DNA of 64,000 bases from NCBI RefSeq assembly GCF_025517535.1, contig NZ_JAOPKC010000012.1, positions 23,926 to 87,925 on the forward strand, in the 5' to 3' direction. The number at the start of each line of letters is the position of its first letter. Position 1 is the stretch's first letter. Under the pieces are notes generated by a model. It saw only the letters and a program-made list of their open reading frames with translations, did no database searches and was not told where the DNA came from. The position numbers and the translations under genes were made by a program. The stretch is from Halapricum hydrolyticum. Its GTDB lineage: Archaea > Halobacteriota > Halobacteria > Halobacteriales > Haloarculaceae. This document shows, one piece after another, positions 17,840-26,737 of the stretch.

Positions 17840-18148
17840 AGTGGATCTCTGACTGTAATTCTCTCTATTGATCCCTCCATTGAAAACATTTTGTCTTCAA
17901 TAACTGATTAGGACGATTCTAAACTAAGTAATGGGTGGAAAGTCCGGCAATATTTGATATAACATTCTCAATAAAGGACAACACAAATCAAAGAACCATA
18001 TCGAGTAATAGACGTCCGAATTACCGCCGGATATAACATCTCAAACTGACTTTGTACGTCGATACACAGACGGTATTCCTGAGCGTCGACCGGCTGTACG
18101 GGAAGCAAATCGCCGAGGAGAAAGCGATCGGCCGGAGAGAGCACGCAG
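17840..18148. other. Intergenic region upstream of nadA
   Basis: This A/T-rich spacer between nadA and the micro-membrane-protein gene should carry the nad operon promoter. It also contains ACCGCCGGATATAACATCTC near 18022, which resembles the left arm of the family A repeat. A CCGGCTGTA sequence near 18089 is in direct, not inverted, orientation, so I regard this as at most a decayed copy. Nothing else is visible. Confidence 0.35.
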
Positions 18149-18298
18149 TTACTCGTTCTCGCGCTGGCGCCGCCGTTCCATCTCTTCGAGGGAGGGGTCG
18201 GTGACAGCACTCTCGCTGTCCTGGCCGATGATGAAGAAGATCGGGATGACGAAGCCGATCAGCCCCACCAGGGCGAACATGATCTGGATGGGCTCCAT
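18149..18298 (-). CDS. Micro membrane protein (49 residues)
   Basis: The protein starts at MEPIQIMFALVG and has one transmembrane helix (about residues 5-25, ending FVIPIFFIIG). A short acidic/basic cytoplasmic tail (EEMERRRQRENE) follows. The frame extends upstream, but that part is basic, low-quality shadow sequence of the amidohydrolase gene's 3' end. It may be co-transcribed with the upstream amidohydrolase (56 bp gap). No function is recognised. Confidence 0.65.
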   Translation of the reverse strand: MEPIQIMFALVGLIGFVIPIFFIIGQDSESAVTDPSLEEMERRRQRENE

Positions 18299-18354
18299 AC
18301 GCGTGTGTTGTCGTGATAGCCCGATATCCGTTTCGACACGGGACGGGCGTCGTT

Positions 18355-19869
18355 CTAGCGGCTGGCGACGATTTCGCCGTCCAGCAGCGTCGCGACGACG
18401 TCGATGCCGTCGATTTCGGCCTCGGGGACGTCCCACGGCGAATCGGCCAGCACGACCAGATCGGCCCGCTTCCCCGATTCGATCGTCCCCAGCCGATCCT
18501 CGTCGAATCCGGCGTAGGCACCGCCCAGCGTATACGCCCGCAGCGCTTCGGTGACCGACAGCCGCTGGCTCGCCTCGGGCGCGGTGACGGCCTGGCGAAC
18601 GCCGAAGAGGGGATCGAGCGGCATGCAGTCGCTCCCGAACGCCAGCCGCACGCCCGCCTCGCTCAGCGCGGCGAACCGGTTCGTTCGCATCCGTCGCTCG
18701 GTCCCGACCGCCGTCTCGTAGAGCCCGCCCTCGCGAGCCCAGCGATGGAAGTTCGGCTGGGCAGAGACGACGATACCGGTGTCGGCGAGCCGGTCGATCG
18801 CCCCGTCGGTCAGCAACTCGGCGTGTTCGATCCGGTGGCGGTCGCCCCCGGCGGCTTCGTAGGCGTCGATCACGGCCTCGATCGCCGCGTCGCCGATCGC
18901 GTGGGCAGCCATCTGAAAGCCGCCGTCCGTGACCCGGCCGGCCAGACCGGCGAGGTCGTCGGGTTCGAGGATCCAGGTGCCGGTGGTGTCTTCATCGGCA
19001 TACGGACGGGAGAGCTTCGCCGTGCGACCGCCGATCGACCCGTCGGTGTACGTCTTGATCGCACCCGTCTCGACCCGGTCGCTGCCGTGATTCGTCCGCT
19101 CTCCGGTTCGTTCGAGTGCCTCCAGGAAGTCCGCCCAGTAGTTGAGCCGCACCCGGAGGTCGAGCTCGCCCGCGAGATCGAGCTCGCGGTACACCCCGGG
19201 GACGTGCGGGTTCCGCACCATGTCGTGGACGGTCGTGACGCCGCGTTCGAGCGCGACCGACTGGGCGGCCAGCAGGTATTCGCGAGTCGTCTCGGCGTCC
19301 GGCGCGACGGCGTCGGTGACGACCTCCAGTGCGCTTTCCACGAGCACGCCAGTCGGTTCACCGCCTTCGGTTCGGACGTCCTCGTCGGGCAGATCCTCGT
19401 TCAGTCGATCCAGAGCGACGCTGTTGACCGAGACGACGTGCAGGTCTTCGCGGAAGGCTGCGACCGGCCGATCATCGCTGACCCGATCGAGGTCCCCGCG
19501 CGTGAGATACCGCGACTCCGCCCAGGTCGACTCGTCGTAACCGAACCCGAGGATCCAGCCGTCGTCGCCGTTTTCCCGGAGACGCTCGACGGCCTCGTCG
19601 GGCCCGGCCACGTCCGCCAGATCGATCTCGGCCTGTCGCCGTCCCAGAATATCCATGTGCGTGTGGGCGTCGACGAAGCCCGGCAACAGCGTCGCCCCCT
19701 CGAAGTCGAGCACGTCGGTCTCGACGCCTTCCAGAAACCGGACTTCTGCGGCCTGACCGACCCGGACGATCCGGCCGTCGCGGATCGCGACCGCTTCGAA
19801 GGTCTCGTCGGGTTCGGCGAGCGTGTGGCCGTCGACGTTCGTGACGATCCGGTCAGCCGGCGCGGTCAT
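18355..19869 (-). CDS. Amidohydrolase, YtcJ-like
   Basis: This 504-residue metal-dependent hydrolase has GFVDAHTHMD near residue 65 as the first metal-binding HxH. Further motifs are TDGSIGGRTA, MAAHAIGDAAI, RIEHAELL, AFGSDCMP and, near the C-terminus, GTIESGKRADLVVL. YtcJ-type proteins act on amide or ester bonds of unknown natural substrates. The ATG at 19869 is chosen because the longer frame reads through a family A repeat. It is probably a single gene, perhaps with the 49-residue membrane protein downstream. Confidence 0.85.
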   Translation of the reverse strand: MTAPADRIVTNVDGHTLAEPDETFEAVAIRDGRIVRVGQAAEVRFLEGVETDVLDFEGATLLPGFVDAHTHMDILGRRQAEIDLADVAGPDEAVERLRENGDDGWILGFGYDESTWAESRYLTRGDLDRVSDDRPVAAFREDLHVVSVNSVALDRLNEDLPDEDVRTEGGEPTGVLVESALEVVTDAVAPDAETTREYLLAAQSVALERGVTTVHDMVRNPHVPGVYRELDLAGELDLRVRLNYWADFLEALERTGERTNHGSDRVETGAIKTYTDGSIGGRTAKLSRPYADEDTTGTWILEPDDLAGLAGRVTDGGFQMAAHAIGDAAIEAVIDAYEAAGGDRHRIEHAELLTDGAIDRLADTGIVVSAQPNFHRWAREGGLYETAVGTERRMRTNRFAALSEAGVRLAFGSDCMPLDPLFGVRQAVTAPEASQRLSVTEALRAYTLGGAYAGFDEDRLGTIESGKRADLVVLADSPWDVPEAEIDGIDVVATLLDGEIVASR

Positions 19870-19897
19870 GGGGAAAGGCGAGACCGGCAGTGCGTTA

Positions 19898-19975
19898 ATA
19901 CTGTCGGCTGTGATATTTCGACAGGATTTCTGCACCTGGGCGCCGAAAATCCCCACGAGCTCATAATATAAGCGT
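19898..19975. repeat. Family A palindromic repeat, copy 4 (right arm decayed)
   Basis: ATACTGTCGGCTGTGATATTTCG matches the family A left arm (written here as arm plus spacer in 19898-19920). GCACCTGGGCGC marks the degenerate centre, and CCACGAGCTCAT takes the place of the right half. The right half overlaps the restored 3' end of the antitoxin gene, and the left half sits 28 bp before the amidohydrolase ATG. Confidence 0.65.
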
Positions 19976-20201
19976 TCCGACCGGTGAGTCGTCGACGTCT
20001 TTGCGCGCGTCCGTATCGGCCTCGTCGACCGCTTCGCGAAACGCTGTGGCGTCCTCGTCTGCGAGGATTCCGCGAAGCGAGAGGAGCGAGGGCCCCGTCG
20101 ATCAGCCGCTCGATGGCCTCCGAAAACGTCTCGTCGTCCCGCTTGCGCGCCTTGATCGTCTCGTAGACGTCCTCGTCGAGGCGGACGCTCCTGGTTTCCA
20201 T
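19961..20201 (-). pseudogene. Frameshifted antitoxin-like protein (RelB/VapB type)
   Basis: METRSVRLDEDVYETIKARK opens a ribbon-helix-helix antitoxin. After residue 37 (ERLIDG) the frame turns into Arg-rich nonsense. Removing one G from the GGGG run at about 20096-20099 (minus strand) restores PSLLSLRGILADEDATAF, FREAVDEAD and a short tail ending at a TGA at 19961, which looks like a normal antitoxin C-terminus. No toxin gene is adjacent. It could be a true pseudogene, a sequencing error or, less likely, a programmed shift. Confidence 0.7.
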
Positions 20202-20204
20202 GTC

Positions 20205-20220
20205 GTATACGACTGTATAC
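20205..20220. promoter_or_regulatory. Operator-like GTATAC pair before the antitoxin gene
   Basis: Two GTATAC palindromes start exactly 10 bp apart, one helical turn, directly before the antitoxin ATG. They also look like TATA elements. Antitoxins of this class repress their own promoters, so this is a reasonable autoregulatory site. Confidence 0.45.
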
Positions 20221-20299
20221 GCGGCCACATAGCTCACTCCGATCGCTCCCGAGTCGCGTTTCCGAACCCCTATGTCGCTGCCGTGATCACAACGGGGTA

Positions 20300-21589
20300 A
20301 TGACCGACATAGAGAGCCTGAAGGGCTTCTACGATCGCTATCCCGAGGAGTTCGCCGCCTGGCGGGGGGTCATCGACGTCGTCGAGACGACCGCCGCGGA
20401 GTTCGGCTTCCGGGAGATCGACACGCCCGCGGTCGAACGCCGAGAACTGTACGAGATCAAGTCCGGCGAGGAGCTGATGGACCAGACGTACAGCTTCGAG
20501 GACCGAGGAGGCAGGCAGGTCACGCTCACGCCGGAGCAGACGCCGACTCGCGCGCGGCTGGTCCAGCAGCGAAAGGACCTCAAGACCCCGATCAAGTGGT
20601 ACGACACCTCGAAACGGTGGCGCTACGAGAACGTCCAGAAGGGACGGGACCGGGAGTTCTTCCAGACCGACGTCGACGTCTTCGGGATCGAGAGCGTCGA
20701 GGCCGACGCCGAGGTCATCGCCGTCGCCGCGACGATCTACGACCGGCTCGGCGTCGCCGACCGCGTGGAGTTTCTGATCAACGACCGCACGTTGCTCGAC
20801 GCCCTGCTCGAAGCCGAGGGGATCGACAACACCGACGAGGTGATGGGCGTCGTCGACGACAAGGAGAAACTCGCCCGCGAGGAGTTCCTGACCGAACTGC
20901 GCAACACGGGCGTCACCCACGAGGCGGCCGAACGGATCGACGAACTCACCGCGATCCGGGGGCCGATCACCGAGGAGATCGATCGCCTGCGCGAACTCGC
21001 GCCCGACGACGAGGACGCCGTCGAGGCCGTCGATCGGATGGCCGATCTGGCCGACGCCCTGGAGTCGTACGGTGTCGCCGACGTCTGCAAGCTCGACCTG
21101 TCGATCGTCCGCGGGCTGGCCTACTACACGGGGCTGGTCTTCGAGGCCTTCGACAGCGAGGGCGAGTTGCGCGCACTCTTCGGCGGCGGCCGCTACGATG
21201 ACCTGGTCGGCCTGTTCGGCAGCCAGGACGTGCCGGCGGTCGGGTTCGCCTTCGGGTACTCGACGACCCGCGAACTCCTCAAGAAGGAAGGCGAGTGGCC
21301 CGCCGAGGAACTGTCGACGGACGTCTACGTCGCCGCCGTCTCCGGGGACGTTCGCGAGGAGGCGCTCGGGTTCGCCAGCGACCTCCGCGAGGCAGGACTC
21401 GTCGTCGAAACCGATCTGGCGAGCCGCGGGCTCGGCGGCCAGTTCGAGTACGCCGACAGCATCAACGCCGAGACGGTCCTGATCGTCGGCCAGCGCGATC
21501 TCGACGACGGGGTCGTCACCGTCCGGGACATGGACAGCGGCGACGAACGGCGCGTGCCGGTCGAGGACGTGGTCGACGAACTGGCGTAG
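20300..21589 (+). CDS. hisS: Histidyl-tRNA synthetase
   Basis: This 429-residue class II synthetase charges tRNA-His. Motif 2 is SKRWRYENVQKGRDREF near residues 108-124. The His-specific motifs are LAYYTGLVFEAF and GGRYDDLVGLFG, followed by GFAFGYSTTREL. The C-terminal anticodon-binding domain runs from about residue 335 (DVYVAAVSGDVREEAL) to ILVGQRDL-like sequence near 400. Length is normal for archaea. cetZ follows 59 bp downstream. Confidence 0.95.
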   Translation: MTDIESLKGFYDRYPEEFAAWRGVIDVVETTAAEFGFREIDTPAVERRELYEIKSGEELMDQTYSFEDRGGRQVTLTPEQTPTRARLVQQRKDLKTPIKWYDTSKRWRYENVQKGRDREFFQTDVDVFGIESVEADAEVIAVAATIYDRLGVADRVEFLINDRTLLDALLEAEGIDNTDEVMGVVDDKEKLAREEFLTELRNTGVTHEAAERIDELTAIRGPITEEIDRLRELAPDDEDAVEAVDRMADLADALESYGVADVCKLDLSIVRGLAYYTGLVFEAFDSEGELRALFGGGRYDDLVGLFGSQDVPAVGFAFGYSTTRELLKKEGEWPAEELSTDVYVAAVSGDVREEALGFASDLREAGLVVETDLASRGLGGQFEYADSINAETVLIVGQRDLDDGVVTVRDMDSGDERRVPVEDVVDELA

Positions 21590-21648
21590 CTCAAATATCG
21601 GCCGAAACGGACCAAACGTTGATTACCCGGTGTGCCGACCCTGCGTGT

Positions 21649-22728
21649 ATGAAAGTCGTCCTGATCGGGGTCGGTCAAGCCGGCGGCAAGATCACCCAGG
21701 CCCTCGCGGAGTACGACTACGAGATGGGGTTCGACGCAGTGCAGGGGGCCCTGGCAGTCAATACCGCCGCGGCCGACCTACAATCTCTCGACATCGACAC
21801 GCAGTTGATCGGCCGCGATCGCGTGAAAGGTCACGGGGTCGGTGGAGACAACGAACTCGGCGCGGAGATCATGCGCGAGGAGTCGACGGAAGTGATCGAC
21901 GAGCTCGACGGCCGGATCACCTCCCGTGCGGAGGGCATCGTGATCGTCGCCGGGCTCGGCGGCGGCACCGGTTCCGGCGGCGCACCGATGCTCGCCCACG
22001 AACTCAAGCGCATCTACGACGTCCCTGTCTACGTGCTCGGCGTCTTGCCCGGACGCAACGAGGGTTCGATCTACCAGGCCAACGCCGGCCGGTCGCTGAA
22101 GACTGTCGCCCGCGAGGCCGACGCGACGATCCTGATCGACAACGACGCCTGGCACGACAACGAACAGAGCCTCGAAGCGAGCTTCGAGACGATCAACCAG
22201 AACATCGCCCAGCGCGTCGGACTGTTGCTGGCTGCCGGCGAGGTCATCGACGGGGTCGCAGAGAGCGTCGTCGACTCCAGCGAAGTGATCAACACGCTCC
22301 AGCCGGGCGGGATCGCCTCGATCGGCTACGCCTCCGCGGCGGCCGCCGAGGACAGCGCGGACAACATCAACAACATCATCACTGCGACGCGAAACGCCCT
22401 GCTTGCGGGAACGAGTCTCCCGGACGCGGTCGAGGCCGATACGGCACTGCTGGTGATCGCCGGCGATCCGGATCGCATCGCTCGCAAGGGCGTCGAGCGC
22501 GCTCGCAGTTGGCTCGAAGAGGAAACCGGGTGTCTGGAAGTCCGGGGCGGAGACTTCCCGCTCGACAGCGACCGGCTCGCCGCACTGGTGTTGCTGGGCG
22601 GCGTCGAACGCTCCAGCCGGATCCAGGAGTTCCTCGAACGCGCTCGCCAGGCACACGAGCAAGCCAGCGAGCCGACGCCTGACCCCAGCGACGCCTTCGA
22701 GAACGAACAGATCGACGACCTGTTCTGA
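21649..22728 (+). CDS. cetZ: CetZ tubulin-superfamily protein
   Basis: This 359-residue GTPase starts at MKVVLIGVGQAGGKI. The long frame beginning at 21295 is antisense/alternate-frame shadow of hisS and is rejected. The tubulin signature is AGLGGGTGSGGAP near residues 103-115. ASIGYASAAAAED and a C-terminal acidic tail (AFENEQIDDLF) complete the CetZ pattern. CetZ proteins polymerise and control cell shape and motility in haloarchaea. Several paralogues usually exist, so the exact subtype (CetZ1 or other) cannot be given. Confidence 0.9.
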   Translation: MKVVLIGVGQAGGKITQALAEYDYEMGFDAVQGALAVNTAAADLQSLDIDTQLIGRDRVKGHGVGGDNELGAEIMREESTEVIDELDGRITSRAEGIVIVAGLGGGTGSGGAPMLAHELKRIYDVPVYVLGVLPGRNEGSIYQANAGRSLKTVAREADATILIDNDAWHDNEQSLEASFETINQNIAQRVGLLLAAGEVIDGVAESVVDSSEVINTLQPGGIASIGYASAAAAEDSADNINNIITATRNALLAGTSLPDAVEADTALLVIAGDPDRIARKGVERARSWLEEETGCLEVRGGDFPLDSDRLAALVLLGGVERSSRIQEFLERARQAHEQASEPTPDPSDAFENEQIDDLF

Positions 22729-22811
22729 TACTGCCCTCGCGTACCGGCCTCGACGGGATGGTTCGACCTGTCTGGGAGTTCTCTGCCGGCCTCGACGGGC
22801 CGTACAGGCCG

Positions 22812-23213
22812 CTATTCGTCGTCGAGTTCGAGTTCTTCCAGTGCCGCGGCGACGTCGTCGTCGTCGGCGCCGTCTTCGTCGGGCAGGTCGATGTCCGCTC
22901 CGGACTCGGCCGGCTCGCCGTCGGGATCCTGTGACGGCTCGGCACTGTCGGGCTCCAGTGACGGCCCGTCGGCGGTGTCAGATCCCACGTCGGAACGACC
23001 GGGGTCGAGAGACGGGCCGGAAGACTGTCCCAGGTCGGCGTCGAGGTCGCCACCCGGGGGTGCGTTCCAGACGTCGTGTTCGTTGAGCACCGTGTCGCGA
23101 TGGCCGAGCAGCCACTCGACGTAGCCGTCGACGTCCTCGAACCCGTGCTCGTCTGCCTCGCGGCGCAGGTTGTCGATCATCGCCGGATCGAGGTCCAGGG
23201 AAACGTCCGCCAT
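22812..23213 (-). CDS. Ribbon-helix-helix-like protein with long acidic tail
   Basis: This 133-residue protein starts at MADVSLDLDPAMIDNLRRE; a longer start is rejected because a TATA box lies 27 nt before this ATG. Residues 1-48 look like a small DNA- or protein-binding helical domain (AMIDNLRREADEHGFEDV, DGYVEWLLGH). The remaining 80 residues are disordered, rich in Asp, Ser, Pro and Gly, with SLDPGRSD/SLEPDSAEP repeats, ending in a short acidic helix. It converges on cetZ. Function is unknown. Confidence 0.7.
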   Translation of the reverse strand: MADVSLDLDPAMIDNLRREADEHGFEDVDGYVEWLLGHRDTVLNEHDVWNAPPGGDLDADLGQSSGPSLDPGRSDVGSDTADGPSLEPDSAEPSQDPDGEPAESGADIDLPDEDGADDDDVAAALEELELDDE

Positions 23214-23234
23214 CGTTTCCAATACGTCGGTCGA

Positions 23235-23245
23235 AGTATAAATAC
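23235..23245 (-). promoter_or_regulatory. TATA box of the 22812-23213 gene
   Basis: GTATTTATACT on the minus strand is centred 27 nt before the ATG at 23213, consistent with a leaderless transcript. Confidence 0.65.
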
Positions 23246-23412
23246 ACCTGTGTCCCAACCGGACTCCGTCTTCGATATCACCCGGCCTCGACATCGATGG
23301 TCGCCGACGCGACGTCACTGTCGCGAGCGCTTCGTCCAGTTCCATCGGACCTCCACTGGCCGCGAGGCCCGACTGGCGGCGGCAAAAAAGTACGCGAAGG
23401 TACTGGTTTCGC

Positions 23413-24756
23413 CTAGATGAGGCTGCGGCCGTCGAACTCCGTTCGCTCGTGTTCGATGTCCATCAGCGAGAGAATCGTCGGTGCGATGTCGAACAGGTCG
23501 GCGTCCTCGATTCGGACGTCGGGATCGTCGACGTACAGCGTCGCGTTGTCGAAGCTGTGCATCCCGTTTCGCGGCCCCACGTCGAATACCTCGCTGTCGC
23601 CTTTGAACCCCGCCTTCAGGTCGAAGCCGTGGTTGGGGATCACGACGAGGTCCGGTGCGATGTCGTCGTGGTCGCCCCGGAAGGCGTCCTCTCCAGTGAC
23701 GACCCGATCCGCGACCGGGTTACCGTCCGGCCCTTCGAGCCGTTCGAGTTCGGCTTTGAGTTCGGCGCGCACCTCCTCGTATTCGGATTCGGGCACGCTC
23801 CCGCGGGGTTCGCGCCCCTCGAGGTTGATGTAGAACCGGCCGGGAATCAGCGAGTACGCCGTCGTCTCCTCGGCGATGTCGCCCAGCTCTTCGTGATCGT
23901 CCTCCGCATAGGAGAGCCACCCCTCCCGTTCGAGCCACTCGTTGCAGTGGACCTCGTATTCGAGGCTCGTGAACCCGTGGTCGGAGGCGACCATCATCGT
24001 CACGTCGTCGGCGAGCATCTCTCGTAACTGGCCGAGATAGTCGTCGACCGTGCGGTAGAACTCGATGAACTCCTCTTTGTACTCGCCGTCCTGCTCGTAG
24101 TGCTTGAACAGGAAGTGGTTGACCCGATCGGTCGTCATGAAGACGCCGAAAAACAGGTCCCAGTCGTCTTCCTGCACGTAGTGTTTGAACGCCTCGAAGC
24201 GCTTCTCGAGGGTCTCGTAGGCGTCTTCGATGAAGTCGCTCTTGTCCTCGTCGTGGCCGAGTTTGGCGTTGACGTCGATCCGGTAGTCGATCCCGTCGAG
24301 GTAGTCCCGTAGCTCGTCTGGATAGGCCGCCTTCTCGACGCCCGGGGAGAGAAAGCCCGAGACCATCCGCTGGACATCGCGCTGGGGCGGGAACGTCACG
24401 GGGACGTTCATCACCGTCGCGTTCCGGTCGGCGTCTTCGATGCGGTCCCACACGCGGGTCGCCTGCACGTCACGGCCCATCGGAACGTAAGTATCGTAGG
24501 AGCCGACTTCCCGGTCCTGGAAGCCGTAGACGCCGGTCTGGCCAGGATTGACGCCGGTGGTCAGCGACGGCCAGCAGGCGCTGGATTCGGGCGGTACGAT
24601 GCTGTCGATCGCGCCGGCGCTACCCTCCGATGCGATCGCGGCGAGGTTCTCGAACTCGTCCTCGTGGTCGGCGAGCAGGCTGTAGGGCACCCCGTCAATC
24701 CCGAAGAACGCGACGCGGGGTCCGCCGTCGCCTCGAAGCCGGTCGAACAGTCCCAT
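23413..24756 (-). CDS. Alkaline-phosphatase superfamily phosphodiesterase/nucleotide pyrophosphatase
   Basis: This 447-residue hydrolase starts at MGLFDRLRGDGG. The first metal ligand lies in FFGIDGVPYSLL. The nucleophile region is SSACWPSLTTGVNPGQTG (Thr or Ser near residues 64-66). Further metal ligands are in DRVNHFLFKH, ASDHGF and GMHSFDNA. Such enzymes cleave phosphodiesters or phosphomonoesters of nucleotides or lipids. It has no signal peptide or membrane helix, so it is probably cytoplasmic. It is only distantly related to the phosphodiesterase-like gene at 47394 in the glycan island. Confidence 0.82.
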   Translation of the reverse strand: MGLFDRLRGDGGPRVAFFGIDGVPYSLLADHEDEFENLAAIASEGSAGAIDSIVPPESSACWPSLTTGVNPGQTGVYGFQDREVGSYDTYVPMGRDVQATRVWDRIEDADRNATVMNVPVTFPPQRDVQRMVSGFLSPGVEKAAYPDELRDYLDGIDYRIDVNAKLGHDEDKSDFIEDAYETLEKRFEAFKHYVQEDDWDLFFGVFMTTDRVNHFLFKHYEQDGEYKEEFIEFYRTVDDYLGQLREMLADDVTMMVASDHGFTSLEYEVHCNEWLEREGWLSYAEDDHEELGDIAEETTAYSLIPGRFYINLEGREPRGSVPESEYEEVRAELKAELERLEGPDGNPVADRVVTGEDAFRGDHDDIAPDLVVIPNHGFDLKAGFKGDSEVFDVGPRNGMHSFDNATLYVDDPDVRIEDADLFDIAPTILSLMDIEHERTEFDGRSLI

Positions 24757-24821
24757 ACCCCCCGCTACCAGGGACGGGCACAAGAAGCTTCTTCTCGCGA
24801 GTTCGTTCCAGAAAGCGGCGA

Positions 24822-24956
24822 CTATCGCTCGCTCTCGTCCGCCGACGGGTCGTAGTTCTCCGGCACGACTGTCACGTGGTCGAGCCCCGACTCCGGACGG
24901 CGCTCGGGAACGACCGTGGGGTGATCCATGCCGGCTGGCGGACGGGTCGATGACAT
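24822..24956 (-). CDS. Micro protein with internal repeat (44 residues)
   Basis: The protein starts at MSSTRPPAGMDHPTVVPE and contains two similar segments, MDHPTVVPERRPESG and LDHVTVVPENYDPSADE. A well-placed TATA box (AATTATATGT, centred 31 nt before the ATG) supports expression. The longer frame start at 25004 lies upstream of that promoter. Function is unknown. Confidence 0.6.
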   Translation of the reverse strand: MSSTRPPAGMDHPTVVPERRPESGLDHVTVVPENYDPSADESER

Positions 24957-24982
24957 TGCAATCGAAAGAACGGTCCACAGAC

Positions 24983-24992
24983 ACATATAATT
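24983..24992 (-). promoter_or_regulatory. TATA box of the 44-residue protein gene
   Basis: AATTATATGT on the minus strand lies about 31 nt ahead of the ATG at 24956. Confidence 0.6.
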
Positions 24993-25065
24993 ACCCATGC
25001 TCATAATTTATCGGCAGACAGGCGGGCATGCCTGCGGTGCATATCACGACGAAAAGGGGTTGTCG

Positions 25066-25599
25066 CTACGCGAAGTTCTCGTCGTAGAGGTCCTGTGCGT
25101 GTTCGATCGCGTCGAAGGCGGCCTGCTTGTCCTCCCAGCCAAGCGTTTCGACTTCCTTGCCCTCTTCGAGGTTCTTGTAGGTCGCGAAGAACTCGTCGAT
25201 CTCGTCCAGCGTCTGCTGGGGGATGTCCTCGAGGTCCTGGATGTGATCGTAGCGAGGGTCCTCACTCGGGACGGCGATGACCTTGTCGTCCTGTTCGCCG
25301 TCGTCGTCCATCTTCATCAGCGCGACCGGGCGCGCCTCGATGACACAGCCGGGGAACGTCTGGTCTTCGACGAGAACGAGGACGTCGAAGGGATCCCCGT
25401 CGTCGTAATAGGACTGGGGGATGAACCCGTAATCGGAGGGATAGTGGACGTTGCTGTGCAACACCCGGTCCAGCACGACGCCGGGGACCGACTTGTCGTA
25501 CTCGTACTTGTTGCGCTCGCCTTTGAGACACTCGACGACCGCGTAGATCTCTTCGGGCGGGTTCGGTCCGGTTTCGAGGTCTTCCCAGAGGTTCGTCAT
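25066..25599 (-). CDS. ppa: Inorganic pyrophosphatase (family I)
   Basis: This 177-residue soluble family I enzyme hydrolyses pyrophosphate and so drives biosynthetic reactions. Signature residues lie in ERNKYEYDK, SNVHYPSDYGFIPQSYYDDG, GDPFDVLVLV and DDDGEQDDKVIAV, all of which build the Mg-binding active site. The start MTNLWEDLE follows a GGTGATG stretch and avoids an implausible long N-terminal extension. It is a single gene, divergent from the PadR regulator. Confidence 0.95.
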   Translation of the reverse strand: MTNLWEDLETGPNPPEEIYAVVECLKGERNKYEYDKSVPGVVLDRVLHSNVHYPSDYGFIPQSYYDDGDPFDVLVLVEDQTFPGCVIEARPVALMKMDDDGEQDDKVIAVPSEDPRYDHIQDLEDIPQQTLDEIDEFFATYKNLEEGKEVETLGWEDKQAAFDAIEHAQDLYDENFA

Positions 25600-25820
25600 C
25601 ACCCTTCCTTCCGAGCAGCGGCCAAAAAGTCCTTTCGACAGCAGCCCCAAGATCGGGTGGACGCCACGACGAGGCGCAGGAATCGCAACCACTACAGCGG
25701 CTATACCACACACCCCCGATACGACTAATATACGGTTACTCCGCCGAACGGTTACGAAAACGACAGCGCTGCTGAATAGAGTTAACAAGGGTTAAATGTC
25801 CTGATGACCTTCAGATAACT

Positions 25821-26180
25821 ATGTCAGAAGCACAAGCGGTTACGAACGATCCCGGAATCACGAAAGAACTAACGGCGTTTCAGCGGAACATTCTGGTCAT
25901 TCTGGCCGAAGAGCCGAGATACGGACTCGCGATCAAGCGCGAACTCGAAGCGTACTACGGGTCGGAAGTCAACCACGGCCGGCTCTACCCGAACCTCGAC
26001 GACCTCGTCGAGATGGATCTCGTCGAGAAAAGCGAACTGGACAAGCGAACCAACCAGTACGAGCTGACCGACGACGGCTACGAGGCGCTGCTCGACCAGC
26101 TCGGCTGGGAGTTCTCGAAGATCGTCACCGACGACGCTCGCGCGGCGGACCTGCGCGAACTGATCGAGCGGGCCAACTAG
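25821..26180 (+). CDS. PadR-family winged-helix transcription regulator
   Basis: This 119-residue protein has the PadR winged helix at about residues 20-95. The pattern is FQRNILVILAEEPRYGLAI, then the recognition helix region NHGRLYPNLDDLVEMDLV and the wing NQYELTDDGYEAL. It has no large C-terminal domain, so it belongs to the short subfamily common in haloarchaea. It converges on the RnhA-linked gene with a 4-base overlap. The target is unknown. Confidence 0.88.
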   Translation: MSEAQAVTNDPGITKELTAFQRNILVILAEEPRYGLAIKRELEAYYGSEVNHGRLYPNLDDLVEMDLVEKSELDKRTNQYELTDDGYEALLDQLGWEFSKIVTDDARAADLRELIERAN

Positions 26181-26737
26181 TCGTTCCCTTCTCTCGGCAC
26201 TTCCTTCTGTCGTGCCTCCCCAACCGTGTACTCGATAGACAGTGAAAGCTGCTCGCGCTGGTCGTCGCTGGGCCAGGCGTTGCGGGGGAAGTACTCCTCG
26301 CGGAACTCCGTCAGTTCGGCCTCGGTCAGCGACTCGATCGGCTTGGCGTAGTGGTTGTTCGCAAACTCGGCCAGCGCACGGGCCGTCTCCCCGTGTGGCT
26401 CGCCGTGTTCGTCGGCGACTCGGTCGGCGACCTCGAAGTTGTGCGACGCGACCGCCTCCCATTCCTCCGGCTCGCCCGGTCCGGACAGCGGCCGTTCGAC
26501 GCCGCGCGATAGGTCCTCAATCCGCTCGGTACGGACTAGCCCCTCCTCGTCGATCCACTCTTCGGGATGGCAGACGAGCGTGTCGTCCTCCTCGCGGATC
26601 CGGGCCGTGTAGCCATACTCGGCGAGGATCTCCTCGCGGTCGCGCCGGTAGGCCTGTGCCTCCTCGCCGCTGGCCCGGCGGGCCAGTCGCGTCAACCGCT
26701 CGGCCTCCTCGACGACGTTGTCGGGCAGATCAGTCAT
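26177..26737 (-). CDS. RNase HI-linked conserved protein (DUF7108-like)
   Basis: This 186-residue acidic protein is read from MTDLPDNVVEEAERL. An ATG four codons upstream (26749) is also in frame. The first 60 residues are helical (LTRLARRASGEEAQAYRRDR), followed by a segment with HPEEWIDEEG. The last third contains FANNHYAKPIESLTEAEL. Its start overlaps the rnhA stop by 8 bases, so the two are translated together. Haloarchaea keep this pair together; function is unknown but probably connected to RNase H or nucleic acid processing. Confidence 0.75.
   Translation of the reverse strand: MTDLPDNVVEEAERLTRLARRASGEEAQAYRRDREEILAEYGYTARIREEDDTLVCHPEEWIDEEGLVRTERIEDLSRGVERPLSGPGEPEEWEAVASHNFEVADRVADEHGEPHGETARALAEFANNHYAKPIESLTEAELTEFREEYFPRNAWPSDDQREQLSLSIEYTVGEARQKEVPREGND

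Noticed and set aside
16232..17911. A 559-codon plus-strand frame opposite nadB and nadA
   Set aside because: It is the antisense reading of two clear genes, a known artefact of high-GC haloarchaeal DNA, and has no start context or domain-like content.
18022..18098. Possible seventh family A repeat upstream of nadA
   Set aside because: Only the left half resembles the element (CCGCCGGATATAACATCTC); the right-hand CCGGCTGTA is in direct rather than inverted orientation, so folding is not supported.
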